DNA of 64,000 nt from Massilibacillus massiliensis (lineage in GTDB: Bacteria > Bacillota > Negativicutes > FLKF01). The translations under genes were made by a program, and so were the position numbers. The DNA is taken from positions 1,383,534 through 1,447,533 of the forward strand of contig NZ_LT575483.1 of the NCBI RefSeq assembly GCF_900086705.1, read 5' to 3'. Below the pieces are notes generated by a model. The model ran no database searches. It saw nothing but the letters and a program-made list of their open reading frames with translations, and had not been told where the DNA came from. This document shows positions 8,775-18,519 of this stretch, piece by piece (the stretch's first letter is position 1; the number at the start of each line of letters is the position of its first letter).

Positions 8775-10421
8775 TCATTCAACACTCATAATAAAATGAT
8801 AGTTTGCCTGACCACCGGCGTAAACTTGTACTTCCATTTCAGGGAATGCTGTTTCTACTGCTGCTGCAATTTTTTTCGCTTTTGTTTCGTCTAAATCTTC
8901 GCCATAATACAAGCTAATGATTTCACTGTCATCCCCAGCAATTGCTTTTACTGTATCAATTAAAGTTTTGATCATATCAGCACCAAAAACTTTTACCTTG
9001 CCACCAATCACACCGATATAAGAACCTTCCTTGACCAGTGTTTCTTCTACGAAGCTGTCACGAACAGCCATCGTTAAACTCGCCTCTTTGACTTCTTTTA
9101 TCGCCACATTCATTTCTTCAACATTTTTGAGAATATCCGCCTCACGATCATATGCAACAAGCGCAGCTAATCCCTGCGGAGTATTCGTCGTCGAAACAAT
9201 TTCTACACGATCACCCAACAATTTTTTTACTTGCGCCGCTGCTAAAATGATATTGCTATTGTTCGGTAACACAATATATTTTTCTGCAATATCCTGATGC
9301 ACTGCATCAATGAATTCCTCTACGGCCGGATTCATACTTTGACCACCGGAAATGACAATGTCCGCACCAAGACTTTTCATCATATCCGCCAATCCATCAC
9401 CGGCAGCAACGGCAATTATCGCCGTTTTCAGTTTTGTTTTTTTACTTGCATTCGGCAATAAAATCGCACGGTGCTGATCGGCCATGTTATCAATTTTAAT
9501 ATCATGCAACGTACCACCCCAGCCCACTGCACATTCAAGTACCGTGCCTGGATGTCCTGTATGAATGTGAACTTTTACAATATCACTGCCATCCGCGACG
9601 ACTAAAGAATCTCCTAATTCTCCAAGAACGCGCCGAATTTCTTCAACCGTAACTTTTGTATTTTTCACCATAAACTCTGTACAATACGGCCGAGCAATTT
9701 CAAAATCTACAGTTGGCATAATTTTAGCTGCTTTATAACTCATTTCGAAATCAAGTTCCGGTGAAGAAAACTCACCGCCTAATCCCTGCAGACACCCTTG
9801 CAAAAATACGATCAATCCTCTGCCGCCTGCATCTACTACACCAGCAGCCTTAAGTGCCGGTAAAAGCTCCGGCGTACGTGCTAATTCAACATTTCCAGCT
9901 TTAATTGCCTCTTCTAGGATATCGGCAATGGACAGATCTGCTCTTACCGCATGGTATGCGCCCTTTGCGATACCTTTTGCAACTGTTAAAATCGTACCTT
10001 CTACAGGCTTGGCAACTGAACGATAAGCATACAATACACCATATTGAAAGGCCTTGCCTAATCCGGCAGAATGCACTTCATGTTTTCCAGCAAGACCGCG
10101 TCCTATACCGCGAAAAATCTGCGATAAAATAACACCCGAATTACCACGTGCTCCCATAATAGCACTGTCTGCTGCTCGTCTTGCCACAGAACCAATTCCT
10201 TCATCTTGTGGTGCCTCTGCCACCGCCCTTGCTACCGCACCTAACGTACGAAGCATATTTGTTCCTGTATCACCATCTGGCACAGGAAATACATTCAATT
10301 GATTAATCTTCTCATGTTCAAGATTAAATTCACTATATGCACCGGCAATCATGCGTTTAAAATCATTGCCAGTAATTACTTCTTTATTTTTCGTCATACC
10401 TTCACCACCATTTTCTCTCAT
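8775..10421 (-). CDS. fakA: Fatty acid kinase FakA-like, DhaL-domain protein
   Basis: The 548-residue length matches the FakA/YloV family. The N-terminal DhaL kinase domain shows FPVPDGDTGTNM (ATP/Mg-binding Asp residues near 45-60) and MGARGNSGVILSQ; a middle domain and a C-terminal DegV-like domain follow. FakA phosphorylates fatty acids presented by a FakB (DegV) partner, feeding exogenous fatty acids into phospholipid. The ATG at 10421 overlaps the upstream degV stop as ATGA, implying coupling; an alternative ATG at 10397 (MTKNKEV) has a better GGTGGTGAAGG upstream. An R2 fragment follows the stop. Confidence 0.87.
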   Translation of the reverse strand: MRENGGEGMTKNKEVITGNDFKRMIAGAYSEFNLEHEKINQLNVFPVPDGDTGTNMLRTLGAVARAVAEAPQDEGIGSVARRAADSAIMGARGNSGVILSQIFRGIGRGLAGKHEVHSAGLGKAFQYGVLYAYRSVAKPVEGTILTVAKGIAKGAYHAVRADLSIADILEEAIKAGNVELARTPELLPALKAAGVVDAGGRGLIVFLQGCLQGLGGEFSSPELDFEMSYKAAKIMPTVDFEIARPYCTEFMVKNTKVTVEEIRRVLGELGDSLVVADGSDIVKVHIHTGHPGTVLECAVGWGGTLHDIKIDNMADQHRAILLPNASKKTKLKTAIIAVAAGDGLADMMKSLGADIVISGGQSMNPAVEEFIDAVHQDIAEKYIVLPNNSNIILAAAQVKKLLGDRVEIVSTTNTPQGLAALVAYDREADILKNVEEMNVAIKEVKEASLTMAVRDSFVEETLVKEGSYIGVIGGKVKVFGADMIKTLIDTVKAIAGDDSEIISLYYGEDLDETKAKKIAAAVETAFPEMEVQVYAGGQANYHFIMSVE

Positions 10422-11260
10422 TTCTCTATCTTTTCCTGAAATATCAGCGCCAATGCGCCCGGCCCAGTATGTGATGCAACAACTGATCCCGCACTTGTCA
10501 GAGAAACTCTTGAATCTGGATAAAGTTCCATAATACGTTCTTTCGTTTGCGGTCCTTCTTCAGCTTCGACTTCCACAACACCAATATAATCCAATTCTTT
10601 ATATTGTGCAAGCTCCTCTATCAGACGATTGATCGCTTTTTTTCGCGTTCTGACTTTGTCTAAAACGGCAATTTTTCCTTCTGACAAATATAATACAGGT
10701 TTAATCTGCAATATTGTGCCAAACAAAGCAGCTGCACCGCCGATTCGTCCACCTCGATGTAAATATTCCAAAGAGTCTGGTAATAACAACGTATGGGTTG
10801 CTTTTACTTGCTTTTGCAGCACTGCTAAAATTTCTTCGGCCTTTTTTCCTTCTTCTCTCAATGCTAAAGCAGTCTCAGCCAATCGCAGCATACCAATCGC
10901 AGCCGTCTGTGAATCCACAACATGAATCTTACTCGCATCTACCATCTGCGCTGCAGCCCGGGCCGTTTGCACAGTCCCACTGAGTGCACCGGAAACAGCA
11001 ATTACAATGCATTCATCACCTTGTTCTGCAATGGATTGAAACAATGTAACAAAATCGCCAATTGGTGGCTGAGATGTCCGCTGCATAACACCTGACTTTT
11101 TTGTCTCAGCAAACAACGCCCGCGGAGATAAATCATCCTCATCCCATTCTCGATCTGCTATACTGACCTTCAATTCAACCCTGTGCAAATATTTATGTTT
11201 TTGTAAAAGCTCATCTTCTATATGAGCCGTACTATCTAAAACGATATGAATTCTATTCAC
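10418..11260 (-). CDS. fakB: DegV family fatty acid-binding protein (FakB-like)
   Basis: The 280-residue protein starts at GTG, 7 nt after GGAGG. DegV features are clear: LDSTAHI at the N terminus, a Thr/Ser-rich acyl-binding segment QRTSQPPIGDF, SGALSGTVQTA and the C-terminal SHTGPGALALIF. Such proteins bind a fatty acid and hand it to FakA for phosphorylation. The stop overlaps the fakA start, and the pairing strengthens both calls. The preferred fatty acid cannot be read from sequence. Confidence 0.87.
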   Translation of the reverse strand: MNRIHIVLDSTAHIEDELLQKHKYLHRVELKVSIADREWDEDDLSPRALFAETKKSGVMQRTSQPPIGDFVTLFQSIAEQGDECIVIAVSGALSGTVQTARAAAQMVDASKIHVVDSQTAAIGMLRLAETALALREEGKKAEEILAVLQKQVKATHTLLLPDSLEYLHRGGRIGGAAALFGTILQIKPVLYLSEGKIAVLDKVRTRKKAINRLIEELAQYKELDYIGVVEVEAEEGPQTKERIMELYPDSRVSLTSAGSVVASHTGPGALALIFQEKIEK

Positions 11261-11521
11261 GCTTTTCCTCCAAAAAAGAATTTCTACTCTATATATTGTA
11301 CTAAATTTCTACACTGAAATACAGCCCAAACAATTTTTGCTAGAATATATTCTCACTTATTTATGAAAAAATCAAAGGATTATTTACCTAAATTAGCGAA
11401 ATAACAAATATTTGGACAAAATTTTCATTTCAAGGAATGTAGGATTGAAACTTAAAACCCTTTCCATTTTACTATATTTTAGCTTTCAATGATTCATTCC
11501 TATTGATAAGGGAGAGTTTTC

Positions 11522-13663
11522 ATGCAGAAAAACTTACTATTTTCTTTAGACATCGGTACGAGAAGCGTGATCGGTATCGTTGCCGAACAAGTCGAACATA
11601 AAATTAAAATTATCGCTACAGAGCGAAAAGAACATAATACACGTGCCATGTTGGACGGGCAAATCCATGATGTACCCGAAGTTGCTGCGATCTTAGAAGA
11701 TGTAAAAAAACAACTCGAAGAAAAAGTCGGTCCATTGAAATCTGCTTCTGTCGCTGCTGCCGGGCGTGCCCTTTACACCATCAATGCAAGTGCAGAACTT
11801 GAAGTATCGGAAATCCTCACCATTGATGATGAACATGCGCTTGATTATGCTGCGATCCAATCAGCGCAGCACAAATTGGCCACTTCCAGCACAGTGGATG
11901 ATCCAACGATGTATTATTGTGTGGGGTATAGCACGGTCAGCTATAAACTGGATGGTGTTCAACTAAAAACGCTGGTCGGACAGCGCGGAAAAATCGCTAA
12001 AGCAGATGTAATCGCCACTTTCTTGCCACGCCAAGTTATTGATTCAATGAAATCAGCCTTACATGAAGCAAAACTTGAAATGGCTTCATTGACCTTGGAA
12101 CCAATCGCTGGAATCAATGTACTCATACCACCAACGATGCGCCATTTAAATCTCGTTTTAGTTGATATTGGCGCCGGCACCTCCGATGTTGCAATTACAA
12201 AAAACGGCTCTGTCATCGCCTATGGCATGGTTCCATTTGCCGGTGATGAAATTACCGAAGCGCTTTCCCAACATTATTTGCTGGATTTTAACGTTGCAGA
12301 ACAAATCAAACGTGAACTAAATAATCCAAATCGTAATGCAGAAGATAACCAAGTTTCCTTCCAAGATATTTTAGGAATGACCTATACTTTATCTCCGAAA
12401 GAAATCAACGATAAACTCTCTACGAATGTCGCCGAATTGGCACAGGCGATTGCAACGCAGATTTTAACTTTAAATGGCGCTGCACCACAGGCAGTACTGC
12501 TCGTTGGCGGTGGCTCCTTAACCCCAATGCTGCCGGAAGCAATTGCGCAGGCACTTGATATTCCTACGGCACGTGTTGCCGTCCGTACACCTGATACAAT
12601 TCAAAATATAGAAGATATTCCGGAAATATTAAAACGCCCCGATGCAGTAACGCCACTCGGTATTTTAAAAATTGCTTCTACGCAAACCTTAAATTTTATT
12701 ACGATCTACGTCAATAAAAATGAGTTGCATTTATTTAATATCAGTAACTTGACCGTTTCCGATGCCTTACTTGCAGCTGGGATTGATATGAAACAGCTCG
12801 GTGGCAAACCTGGTCTTGGTCTTACTGTGAAAATCAACAATCAAACTAAATTTTTTGCCGGTACCTTAGGAAAACCAGCAAAATTTACGCTGAACGGTGA
12901 AGCAACTACACTTACTGCACCGATTGCAAACGGCGATAAAATCTGTGTCACAAATGGAATTGACGGTTATGTGCCGACAGTAAAACTAAACGATGTCGTA
13001 GACGCGCCGCCTGCTTTTATGATTACTGTGAATGATGAAGAATTCACCATCGATTCCAAAGTACTCGTCAATCACAAAACAGTTGACGCTGCGTATCAGT
13101 TAAAAGACCGCGATGAAATCACTTATCAGCAGATAAAAAAATTAGGAGATATTCTGTTGCGCATCGGGTATCAGCCAGCCGATCGTCACTTTAAATACAA
13201 AGTAAATGGAGCAAGCATCCAGCAAACAGTTTCCCCAACCATTACAATCAATGAAGAACCAGCTTCTCTTTCGAGCATTGTAAATCCAGAAGATCGTATT
13301 ATATGCATTGAACCAAAAACACCGACTGTTGAAAAAATTATCGACATCAATACAATGGATACGTATTTAACCGTTCATTTTAATAAAAACCCATCTAGAA
13401 TCCCAACGACAACTTATACGCTGACAGTAGACGGCAATCCGGCTTCTTTACAAACGCTGGTCAGGGACGGCAGCGAAATTCAATATTCGGTTTCCGAAAA
13501 AGCAGTCACTATGATTAGCGACGTTCTGCTGGCAACAAATTTTCAGCCGCCGAGTGCGTTGTCTCATGTAAAAGTGGAAATCCTTTTAAATCAAGAATCT
13601 GCTGAATATACTTCACTCGTAAAAAATGGCGATTCTGTTGATGTCATTATTACCCCATTATAA
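11522..13663 (+). CDS. FtsA/PilM-like actin-fold ATPase with long C-terminal beta-rich repeats
   Basis: ATG after AAGGGAGAG. Residues 1 to about 360 have FtsA/PilM/MreB-type phosphate motifs: LFSLDIGTRSVIGIVAE at the start, LVDIGAGTSDVAI near 215 and AVLLVGGGSLTP near 325. The remaining roughly 350 residues contain several similar units built around VNG/VNN and 'NGDKI'-like turns (KINNQTKFFAGTL, VNDEEFTID, VNGASIQQTV, LTVDGNPASLQTLV), suggesting repeated small beta domains. FtsA itself is about 420 residues, so the tail is distinctive. No signal peptide or membrane segment is seen. It could organise a division, pilus or envelope complex; no partner gene is adjacent. Confidence 0.75.
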   Translation: MQKNLLFSLDIGTRSVIGIVAEQVEHKIKIIATERKEHNTRAMLDGQIHDVPEVAAILEDVKKQLEEKVGPLKSASVAAAGRALYTINASAELEVSEILTIDDEHALDYAAIQSAQHKLATSSTVDDPTMYYCVGYSTVSYKLDGVQLKTLVGQRGKIAKADVIATFLPRQVIDSMKSALHEAKLEMASLTLEPIAGINVLIPPTMRHLNLVLVDIGAGTSDVAITKNGSVIAYGMVPFAGDEITEALSQHYLLDFNVAEQIKRELNNPNRNAEDNQVSFQDILGMTYTLSPKEINDKLSTNVAELAQAIATQILTLNGAAPQAVLLVGGGSLTPMLPEAIAQALDIPTARVAVRTPDTIQNIEDIPEILKRPDAVTPLGILKIASTQTLNFITIYVNKNELHLFNISNLTVSDALLAAGIDMKQLGGKPGLGLTVKINNQTKFFAGTLGKPAKFTLNGEATTLTAPIANGDKICVTNGIDGYVPTVKLNDVVDAPPAFMITVNDEEFTIDSKVLVNHKTVDAAYQLKDRDEITYQQIKKLGDILLRIGYQPADRHFKYKVNGASIQQTVSPTITINEEPASLSSIVNPEDRIICIEPKTPTVEKIIDINTMDTYLTVHFNKNPSRIPTTTYTLTVDGNPASLQTLVRDGSEIQYSVSEKAVTMISDVLLATNFQPPSALSHVKVEILLNQESAEYTSLVKNGDSVDVIITPL

Positions 13664-13740
13664 AACCTAAGGGTTGATACATGACAACCTATCTTCAGCC
13701 TAGCTCCTAGGTATTAGATAAAATTTTATCGTATGAAATC

Positions 13741-13784
13741 TACCTCCTCTGCATATAGATAGATAATCTTATGCAGAGGAGGTA
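13741..13784 (+). promoter_or_regulatory. Hairpin burying the ribosome binding site of the 13791 gene
   Basis: TACCTCCTCTGCAT (13741-13754) pairs perfectly over 14 bp with ATGCAGAGGAGGTA (13771-13784), leaving a 16-nt loop. The AGGAGG at 13777-13782 lies entirely in the stem, 8 nt before the TTG start. In the mRNA this would block translation unless the stem is opened. It could also act as the end structure of the upstream gene. Confidence 0.7.
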
Positions 13785-13790
13785 CGTATT

Positions 13791-14207
13791 TTGGCCGATA
13801 TATCCAAAACCTGCACAACAGCGGATTCCACTTCGACGACAACGGTCGTAACCGAAACAGATGCAGCCGCCTCTACAACCACAACGACAACAACCAATCA
13901 GCAAAACAGTTCCACTTGCCAAATCACTGAAACAGAAAATACCGATGCTCCTTGTGGTCCCTGTGCGCATTTTGATTTAAAAAAACTTGCAGAAGAAAGC
14001 CGTGCCGCTGCGTTCAGATCCTCTAATATCGCCGCAGCAACGAGCAATTCTGTCATCATTTTTACGATGCTCGTGTTACAAGAACTGCTCATCAAAGAAT
14101 GTAAGAAAAATACCCTTGACCTCGATGCCATTTTTCTAATCTCCAATGCAATTTCTAATCTCGGTGATGGCATCACAATCACAAATCCACAAGCTTTGAA
14201 TAGTTAA
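13791..14207 (+). CDS. Small protein of unknown function, Thr-rich N terminus
   Basis: A TTG start lies 8 nt after AGGAGG. The 138-residue product has a low-complexity Ser/Thr/Ala first third with runs of Thr, a CGPCAHFDL motif near residue 55, then a helical section with a hydrophobic patch (NSVIIFTMLVLQELLI) and a SNAISNLGDGI end. I do not recognise the family. The hydrophobic patch is too short and interrupted to call a membrane segment. The C-x2-C pair could bind metal or form a disulphide. Weak start codon plus the buried ribosome site suggest tight control. A full R2 repeat begins 6 nt after the stop. Confidence 0.65.
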   Translation: MADISKTCTTADSTSTTTVVTETDAAASTTTTTTTNQQNSSTCQITETENTDAPCGPCAHFDLKKLAEESRAAAFRSSNIAAATSNSVIIFTMLVLQELLIKECKKNTLDLDAIFLISNAISNLGDGITITNPQALNS

Positions 14208-14213
14208 CCTCGG

Positions 14214-14385
14214 GGACAGATCGGTGGCGGGTCGGCGATAAGCGCCCATCTGCGTCGTTGCAATAATGGGGCTGCTCGTCGACGTACGGAAGTACGACTC
14301 CTTCGCAGCCCCATTATTGCGCCTAGCATCTGAGCACTTCTCGCCAACCGGCAACCGATCTTCGTACTAGTTTATAAGTGGAACG
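14214..14385 (-). repeat. Intergenic repeat R2, full copy C
   Basis: This complete R2 copy folds into one long hairpin: outer GATCGG/CCGATC, then GGTTGGCG/CGCCGACC, then AAGTGCTCA/TGGGCGCTT, and a perfect 16-bp apical stem containing GCAATAATGGGG/CCCCATTATTGC. It starts 6 nt behind the stop of the small gene. The other copies have different apical arms that still pair. Confidence 0.9.
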
Positions 14386-14390
14386 TATTT

Positions 14391-14429
14391 TAGTAGGTGG
14401 TATTCACTTTGTGAATACCACCTACTTTG
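14391..14429. terminator. Hairpin between R2 and R1 copies C
   Basis: AGTAGGTGGTATTCAC pairs perfectly over 16 bp with GTGAATACCACCTACT around a TTT loop, followed by TTTG. It may be a bidirectional terminator for the small gene and hemL. Confidence 0.55.
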
Positions 14430-14436
14430 TCCTGAA

Positions 14437-14648
14437 CCTGCCGCATTTTAATGCGGCAGTTCTTTTCGTTCCCCGGCCTTTTCCGGAAAAATACGTTCCG
14501 AAGGATGAAAAATGACCGGCTTACGTTAAGAAATTTGCTTGTCTGAACGAAGTGAGTTTGCAAATTTTAGTAAGTCGGTCATTTTTCAAGTGTTTTGGAG
14601 GTTTTAGGCCTAGACTTTTTGGTCCTTTTGTGTCAATGACAAAAGGAC
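14437..14648 (-). repeat. Intergenic repeat R1, copy C
   Basis: This full R1 copy includes the CTGCCGCAT/ATGCGGCAG hairpin, TTCCGGAAAA, the main stem (GACCGGCTTAC with GTAAGTCGGTC), an inner AAATTTGC/GCAAATTT stem and the terminal hairpin GTCCTTTTGTG/GACAAAAGGAC. The inner stem differs from AAATCC/GGATTT in other copies yet still pairs. It ends 5 nt from the hemL stop. Confidence 0.9.
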
Positions 14649-14652
14649 GCCC

Positions 14653-15972
14653 CTATTTAGATGCGGCAACCTTTGCAAATGCTACCGCACTTGCAGCAAT
14701 GGTTTTCTCAATATCCTCATCCGTATGCGCACCGGACATAAACGCAGTTTCAAACTGCGATGGTGCAAGGTAAATACCTTGTTCCAACATCGATTTAAAA
14801 TAGATTTTAAACGCTGTCAAATCTGATTTTTTTGCTGTTTCATAATCATAAACAGGCTGATCGGTAAAGAATAAACCAAACATCGAACCTGCTTGATGAA
14901 ATTGGAGCGTAAGCCCGGCTTTTTTCGCTGCTGCTTCCATACCTAGCGTTAATTTTTTCGTTTTAAGCGTAAGCACGCGGCTATAATCCGGCTGTCCTTG
15001 CTCTGGAATTTCACTAATGATACTTAAAGTTGTAATCCCAGCCGTCATCGCAAGTGGATTTCCGCTTAAAGTGCCGGCTTGATAAACCGGTCCTGCCGGT
15101 GAAATTTGCTCCATGATGTCCCGTCTGCCACCATAAGCGCCTACCGGAAGTCCACCGCCAATGATTTTACCGAGACAAGTTAAATCCGGTTTTATTCCAT
15201 AAGCAGCCTGTGCACCACCTAAAGAAGCTCTGAACCCGCACATCACTTCATCAAAAATCAACAATGCACCATGTGCTTCTGTAATCTTTCTAAGTTCACG
15301 CAGATACCCTTGTTTCGGCAGAACCAATCCCATGTTCCCGGCAACTGGTTCGATAATCACCGCAGCAATTTCCTCACCGGATTTTTCAAATACTGCCCGA
15401 ATCGCGTCAACATCATTATATGGGACAGTGATCGTATTATTGGCAACACCTTTTGGCACGCCTGGGCTGTCGGGCACACCGAACGTAGCGGCACCAGAAC
15501 CCGCTTTTACCAATAAACTATCGTGATGGCCGTGATAACAGCCTTCAAATTTGACAATTTTTTCACGTCCGGTAAAACCGCGTGCCAAACGAAGCGCACT
15601 CATCGTTGCTTCTGTTCCCGAATTCACCATGCGAATCAATTCCATCGATGGCATAATCTTTTGCACCAATTTTGCAAGTTCTGTCTCGAGCAAAGTCGGT
15701 GCACCATAACTTGTGCCAAGCTCGGCTGCGCGAGAAATCGCTTTGATCACTTCATCATGGGCATGTCCGATGATCATAGGCCCCCAAGAGCCTACATAAT
15801 CAATATACGCATTCCCGTCGATATCATAAATCTTACTGCCTTTCGCTTTCGCAATAAACGGTGGATTTGCATCCACACTTTTAAACGAACGAACTGGACT
15901 ATTCACACCACCGGGAATATACTTTTTTGCTTCGGCAAATGCTTCTATTGATTTTTCTAAATGCAAAGTCAT
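14653..15972 (-). CDS. hemL: Glutamate-1-semialdehyde 2,1-aminomutase
   Basis: The 439-residue protein matches HemL throughout: [10 protein letters not shown] near residue 21, [17 protein letters not shown] near 115, FDEVMCGFR near 240, and the PLP-binding Lys269 in [17 protein letters not shown]. It converts glutamate-1-semialdehyde to 5-aminolevulinate, finishing the C5 route begun by HemA. It is the last gene of the minus-strand haem/sirohaem run, 25 nt after hemB. The enzyme is a cytosolic dimer in known cases. Confidence 0.97.
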   Translation of the reverse strand: MTLHLEKSIEAFAEAKKYIPGGVNSPVRSFKSVDANPPFIAKAKGSKIYDIDGNAYIDYVGSWGPMIIGHAHDEVIKAISRAAELGTSYGAPTLLETELAKLVQKIMPSMELIRMVNSGTEATMSALRLARGFTGREKIVKFEGCYHGHHDSLLVKAGSGAATFGVPDSPGVPKGVANNTITVPYNDVDAIRAVFEKSGEEIAAVIIEPVAGNMGLVLPKQGYLRELRKITEAHGALLIFDEVMCGFRASLGGAQAAYGIKPDLTCLGKIIGGGLPVGAYGGRRDIMEQISPAGPVYQAGTLSGNPLAMTAGITTLSIISEIPEQGQPDYSRVLTLKTKKLTLGMEAAAKKAGLTLQFHQAGSMFGLFFTDQPVYDYETAKKSDLTAFKIYFKSMLEQGIYLAPSQFETAFMSGAHTDEDIEKTIAASAVAFAKVAASK

Positions 15973-15997
15973 ATTTTAGCCTCCTAAGATCAAGCAA

Positions 15998-16978
15998 TTA
16001 TTTTTCCGTTAACCACCGCGCAGCATCTAATGCATGATACGTGATAATAATATCTGCGCCTGCACGCTTCATACTCGTCAAAGTTTCCAGCACAATCCGC
16101 TTTTCATCAATCCAGCCATTTGCGGCCGCTGCTTTTACCATTGCGTATTCACCGCTTACATTATAAACAGCAACAGGTAGATGCGTCATTTCCCGTACTT
16201 GATGCACGATATCCAAATAAGATAGCGCCGGTTTTACCATAATCATATCCGCACCTTCAGCAAGATCGAGTTCTACTTCTTTTAATGCTTCACGTGCGTT
16301 GGCCGGATCCATTTGATAAGAACGGCGATCGCCAAACTGCGGCGTAGAATGTGCGGCATCTCTAAACGGGCCATAATATGCCGACGCATATTTTACCGTA
16401 TAAGACATAATTGACACATTTTGATACCCGGACTCATCTAACGCCTCACGAATCGCTGCAACACGCCCATCCATCATATCAGAAGGCGCAATGATATCCG
16501 CACCTGCCTGTGCTTGACTGACAGCCACCTTTGCCAATAAGGTAAGCGTCGCATCATTGTCAACATATTGATCCTGCAATTGCCCGCAATGACCGTGCGA
16601 TGTATATTGACAAAGGCAAACATCACCGATAATCACAAGTTCTGGCAATACAGCTTTGATCGCTTTCATCGCCTTTTGTACTGGACTGTTCATATCCCAG
16701 GCACTCGACCCAATTTCATCTTTATATTCCGGTAATCCAAAGATCTCAACAGCAGGAATACCAAGTTCATAGGCTTCCTTTGCCACTTTCACCGCTTCAT
16801 CCACCGATAGATGGTAACATCCCGGCAAACTAGGAATTTCTTCTCTTACTTTTTCACCAGCTACGACAAAAATTGGGTAGACAAAATCTTTTGCCGTAAG
16901 GATCGTTTCACAGACTAAACTGCGTACACCTTCAGAAATACGCATACGACGTGGTCTTAATTTTTGCTTAATCATCAA
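15998..16978 (-). CDS. hemB: 5-aminolevulinate dehydratase (porphobilinogen synthase)
   Basis: The 326-residue protein carries the Zn-type cysteine cluster GDVCLCQYTSHGHCG near residues 118-132, with the two active-site lysines in SYTVKYAS and MIMVKPALSYLD. It joins two 5-aminolevulinate molecules into porphobilinogen. It sits between cobA-hemD and hemL with spacings of 14 and 25 nt, consistent with one operon. The three cysteines mark a zinc-dependent rather than Mg-only enzyme. Confidence 0.97.
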   Translation of the reverse strand: MMIKQKLRPRRMRISEGVRSLVCETILTAKDFVYPIFVVAGEKVREEIPSLPGCYHLSVDEAVKVAKEAYELGIPAVEIFGLPEYKDEIGSSAWDMNSPVQKAMKAIKAVLPELVIIGDVCLCQYTSHGHCGQLQDQYVDNDATLTLLAKVAVSQAQAGADIIAPSDMMDGRVAAIREALDESGYQNVSIMSYTVKYASAYYGPFRDAAHSTPQFGDRRSYQMDPANAREALKEVELDLAEGADMIMVKPALSYLDIVHQVREMTHLPVAVYNVSGEYAMVKAAAANGWIDEKRIVLETLTSMKRAGADIIITYHALDAARWLTEK

Positions 16979-16992
16979 ACTCCACCTCTAAA

Positions 16993-18504
16993 TTATTGAA
17001 ATAATTTTTCTATAGAATCCACCAAACCTGTAATCGTATAATCTTCAGCAACAACCGTTGGCTCAATTCCGTTATCAAAACATGTTTTGGCCGTGATCGG
17101 ACCGATACAAGCTGTTTTTGTTTTTACAATACACGCTTTGCCAGTTTCACCTAAAACATCCAATAAATTTTTCACGGTTGAAGAACTGGTAAACGTTACT
17201 AAGTCAATCTCGTCTGCCTGTAATTTTTCAAGCAAGTGTTGACTATCCACCTCACCAATTACGGTCTGATAGACATGTGCAACATCGACGACAGCACCCA
17301 TTTCACGCAGTTTTTCCGGCAATATTTCACGTGCTTCCGCTGCGCGTGGAATCAAGATTTTCATTCCTGCAGTAATTTCATCTTTTAATATTTCGATAAT
17401 CCCTTCTGCTCTAAACTGAACCGGGATACAATCTGCTTTAATTCCATACCGCTCTAATTGATCGGCAGTAGAAACACCGATTGCCGCAATTTTAGCATTT
17501 GCAAGCGCTCTGCTGTCGAGCCCTTTTTTACGCAAACGCTTAAAGAAATGATCTACACCATTGGTACTGGTGAAGATCAGCCATTGATAACTTGTAATCT
17601 TTGCAATTGCCGCATCGATACCTTCATAACTTTCCGGTTCAACAATTTTAATCGCCGGAGCTTCTATACAATTTGCGCCAAGCGCTTCTAATTTGTTCGT
17701 AAGCACGCTTGCTTGCTCTCTTGCCCGTGTAACCAGTATATTCTTTCCGAATAATGGCTTATTATCAAACCAAGCAAGTTTTTCGCGCAAGTTTACCACA
17801 TCGCCGACAATAAAGATCGCAGGCGGTTTCATACCGTGTTGTAAAACATCTGCGGCCGCCTCGCCTACCGTTGTCACTAAAACACGCTGCTCCGGTTTTG
17901 TCCCCCAGCGAATCACGGCCGCCGGCGTGTCAGCAGAGCGTCCATTTTCAATTAACTTTTGCGTAATGTGAGGTAAGTTTTCTACCCCCATTAAAAATAC
18001 CAGCGTATCTACGCCAGTCGAAAGTTTATCCCACCGCATGTTGGATTTTCCTTTTGTCGGGTCTTCATGTCCCGTAACAACGGCAAAAGATGTAGCCACA
18101 GCACGATGCGTGACCGGAATGCCCGCATAGGCCGGTACAGAAATCGCTGAAGTAATCCCCGGAACAACCTCAAATGGCAGATGATTTTCTAATAATAAAA
18201 GCGCTTCCTCTCCGCCGCGGCCAAAAACGAATGGATCGCCGCCTTTTAGACGCACTACGGTCTTACCTTCTTTTGCTTTATCCACTAATAATTGATTGAT
18301 GTCTTCCTGCCGCATCGTATGCTGACTCGAAGCCTTGCCCACGTAAATCAGTTCTACATCCTTGCGCGCATAACGCAGCAATCTGTCATCTGCCAAACGA
18401 TCATAAACGATTGTATCCGCCTCTTGTATGTACTCCCAGGCTTTTACACTAATGAGTTTATAATCTCCCGGGCCTGCTCCTACCAAATATACTTTACCTG
18501 CCAT
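16993..18504 (-). CDS. cobA-hemD: Fused uroporphyrinogen-III C-methyltransferase / uroporphyrinogen-III synthase
   Basis: The ATG at 18504 (MAGKVYLVGAGPGD) lies 7 nt after AGGAGG and is preferred to longer frames. Residues 1-245 are a SUMT domain with VGAGPGDYKLISVKA, VVRLKGGDPFVFGRGGEE and VVPGITSAISVPAYAGIPVTHR. Residues 255-503 are a HemD domain with NILVTRAREQASVLTNKL and VTFTSSSTVKNL. HemD closes hydroxymethylbilane to uroporphyrinogen III, and SUMT methylates it to precorrin-2 for sirohaem and cobamides. This fusion is common in Firmicutes. An intrinsic terminator lies just upstream. Confidence 0.95.
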   Translation of the reverse strand: MAGKVYLVGAGPGDYKLISVKAWEYIQEADTIVYDRLADDRLLRYARKDVELIYVGKASSQHTMRQEDINQLLVDKAKEGKTVVRLKGGDPFVFGRGGEEALLLLENHLPFEVVPGITSAISVPAYAGIPVTHRAVATSFAVVTGHEDPTKGKSNMRWDKLSTGVDTLVFLMGVENLPHITQKLIENGRSADTPAAVIRWGTKPEQRVLVTTVGEAAADVLQHGMKPPAIFIVGDVVNLREKLAWFDNKPLFGKNILVTRAREQASVLTNKLEALGANCIEAPAIKIVEPESYEGIDAAIAKITSYQWLIFTSTNGVDHFFKRLRKKGLDSRALANAKIAAIGVSTADQLERYGIKADCIPVQFRAEGIIEILKDEITAGMKILIPRAAEAREILPEKLREMGAVVDVAHVYQTVIGEVDSQHLLEKLQADEIDLVTFTSSSTVKNLLDVLGETGKACIVKTKTACIGPITAKTCFDNGIEPTVVAEDYTITGLVDSIEKLFQ

Positions 18505-18519
18505 GTTCATTCCTCCTGC

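Noticed and set aside
13690-13703. Possible R2 end fragment behind the FtsA-like gene (GACAACCTATCTTC)
   Set aside because: Only 14 bases match the R2 edge; the position fits but the match is too short to claim.
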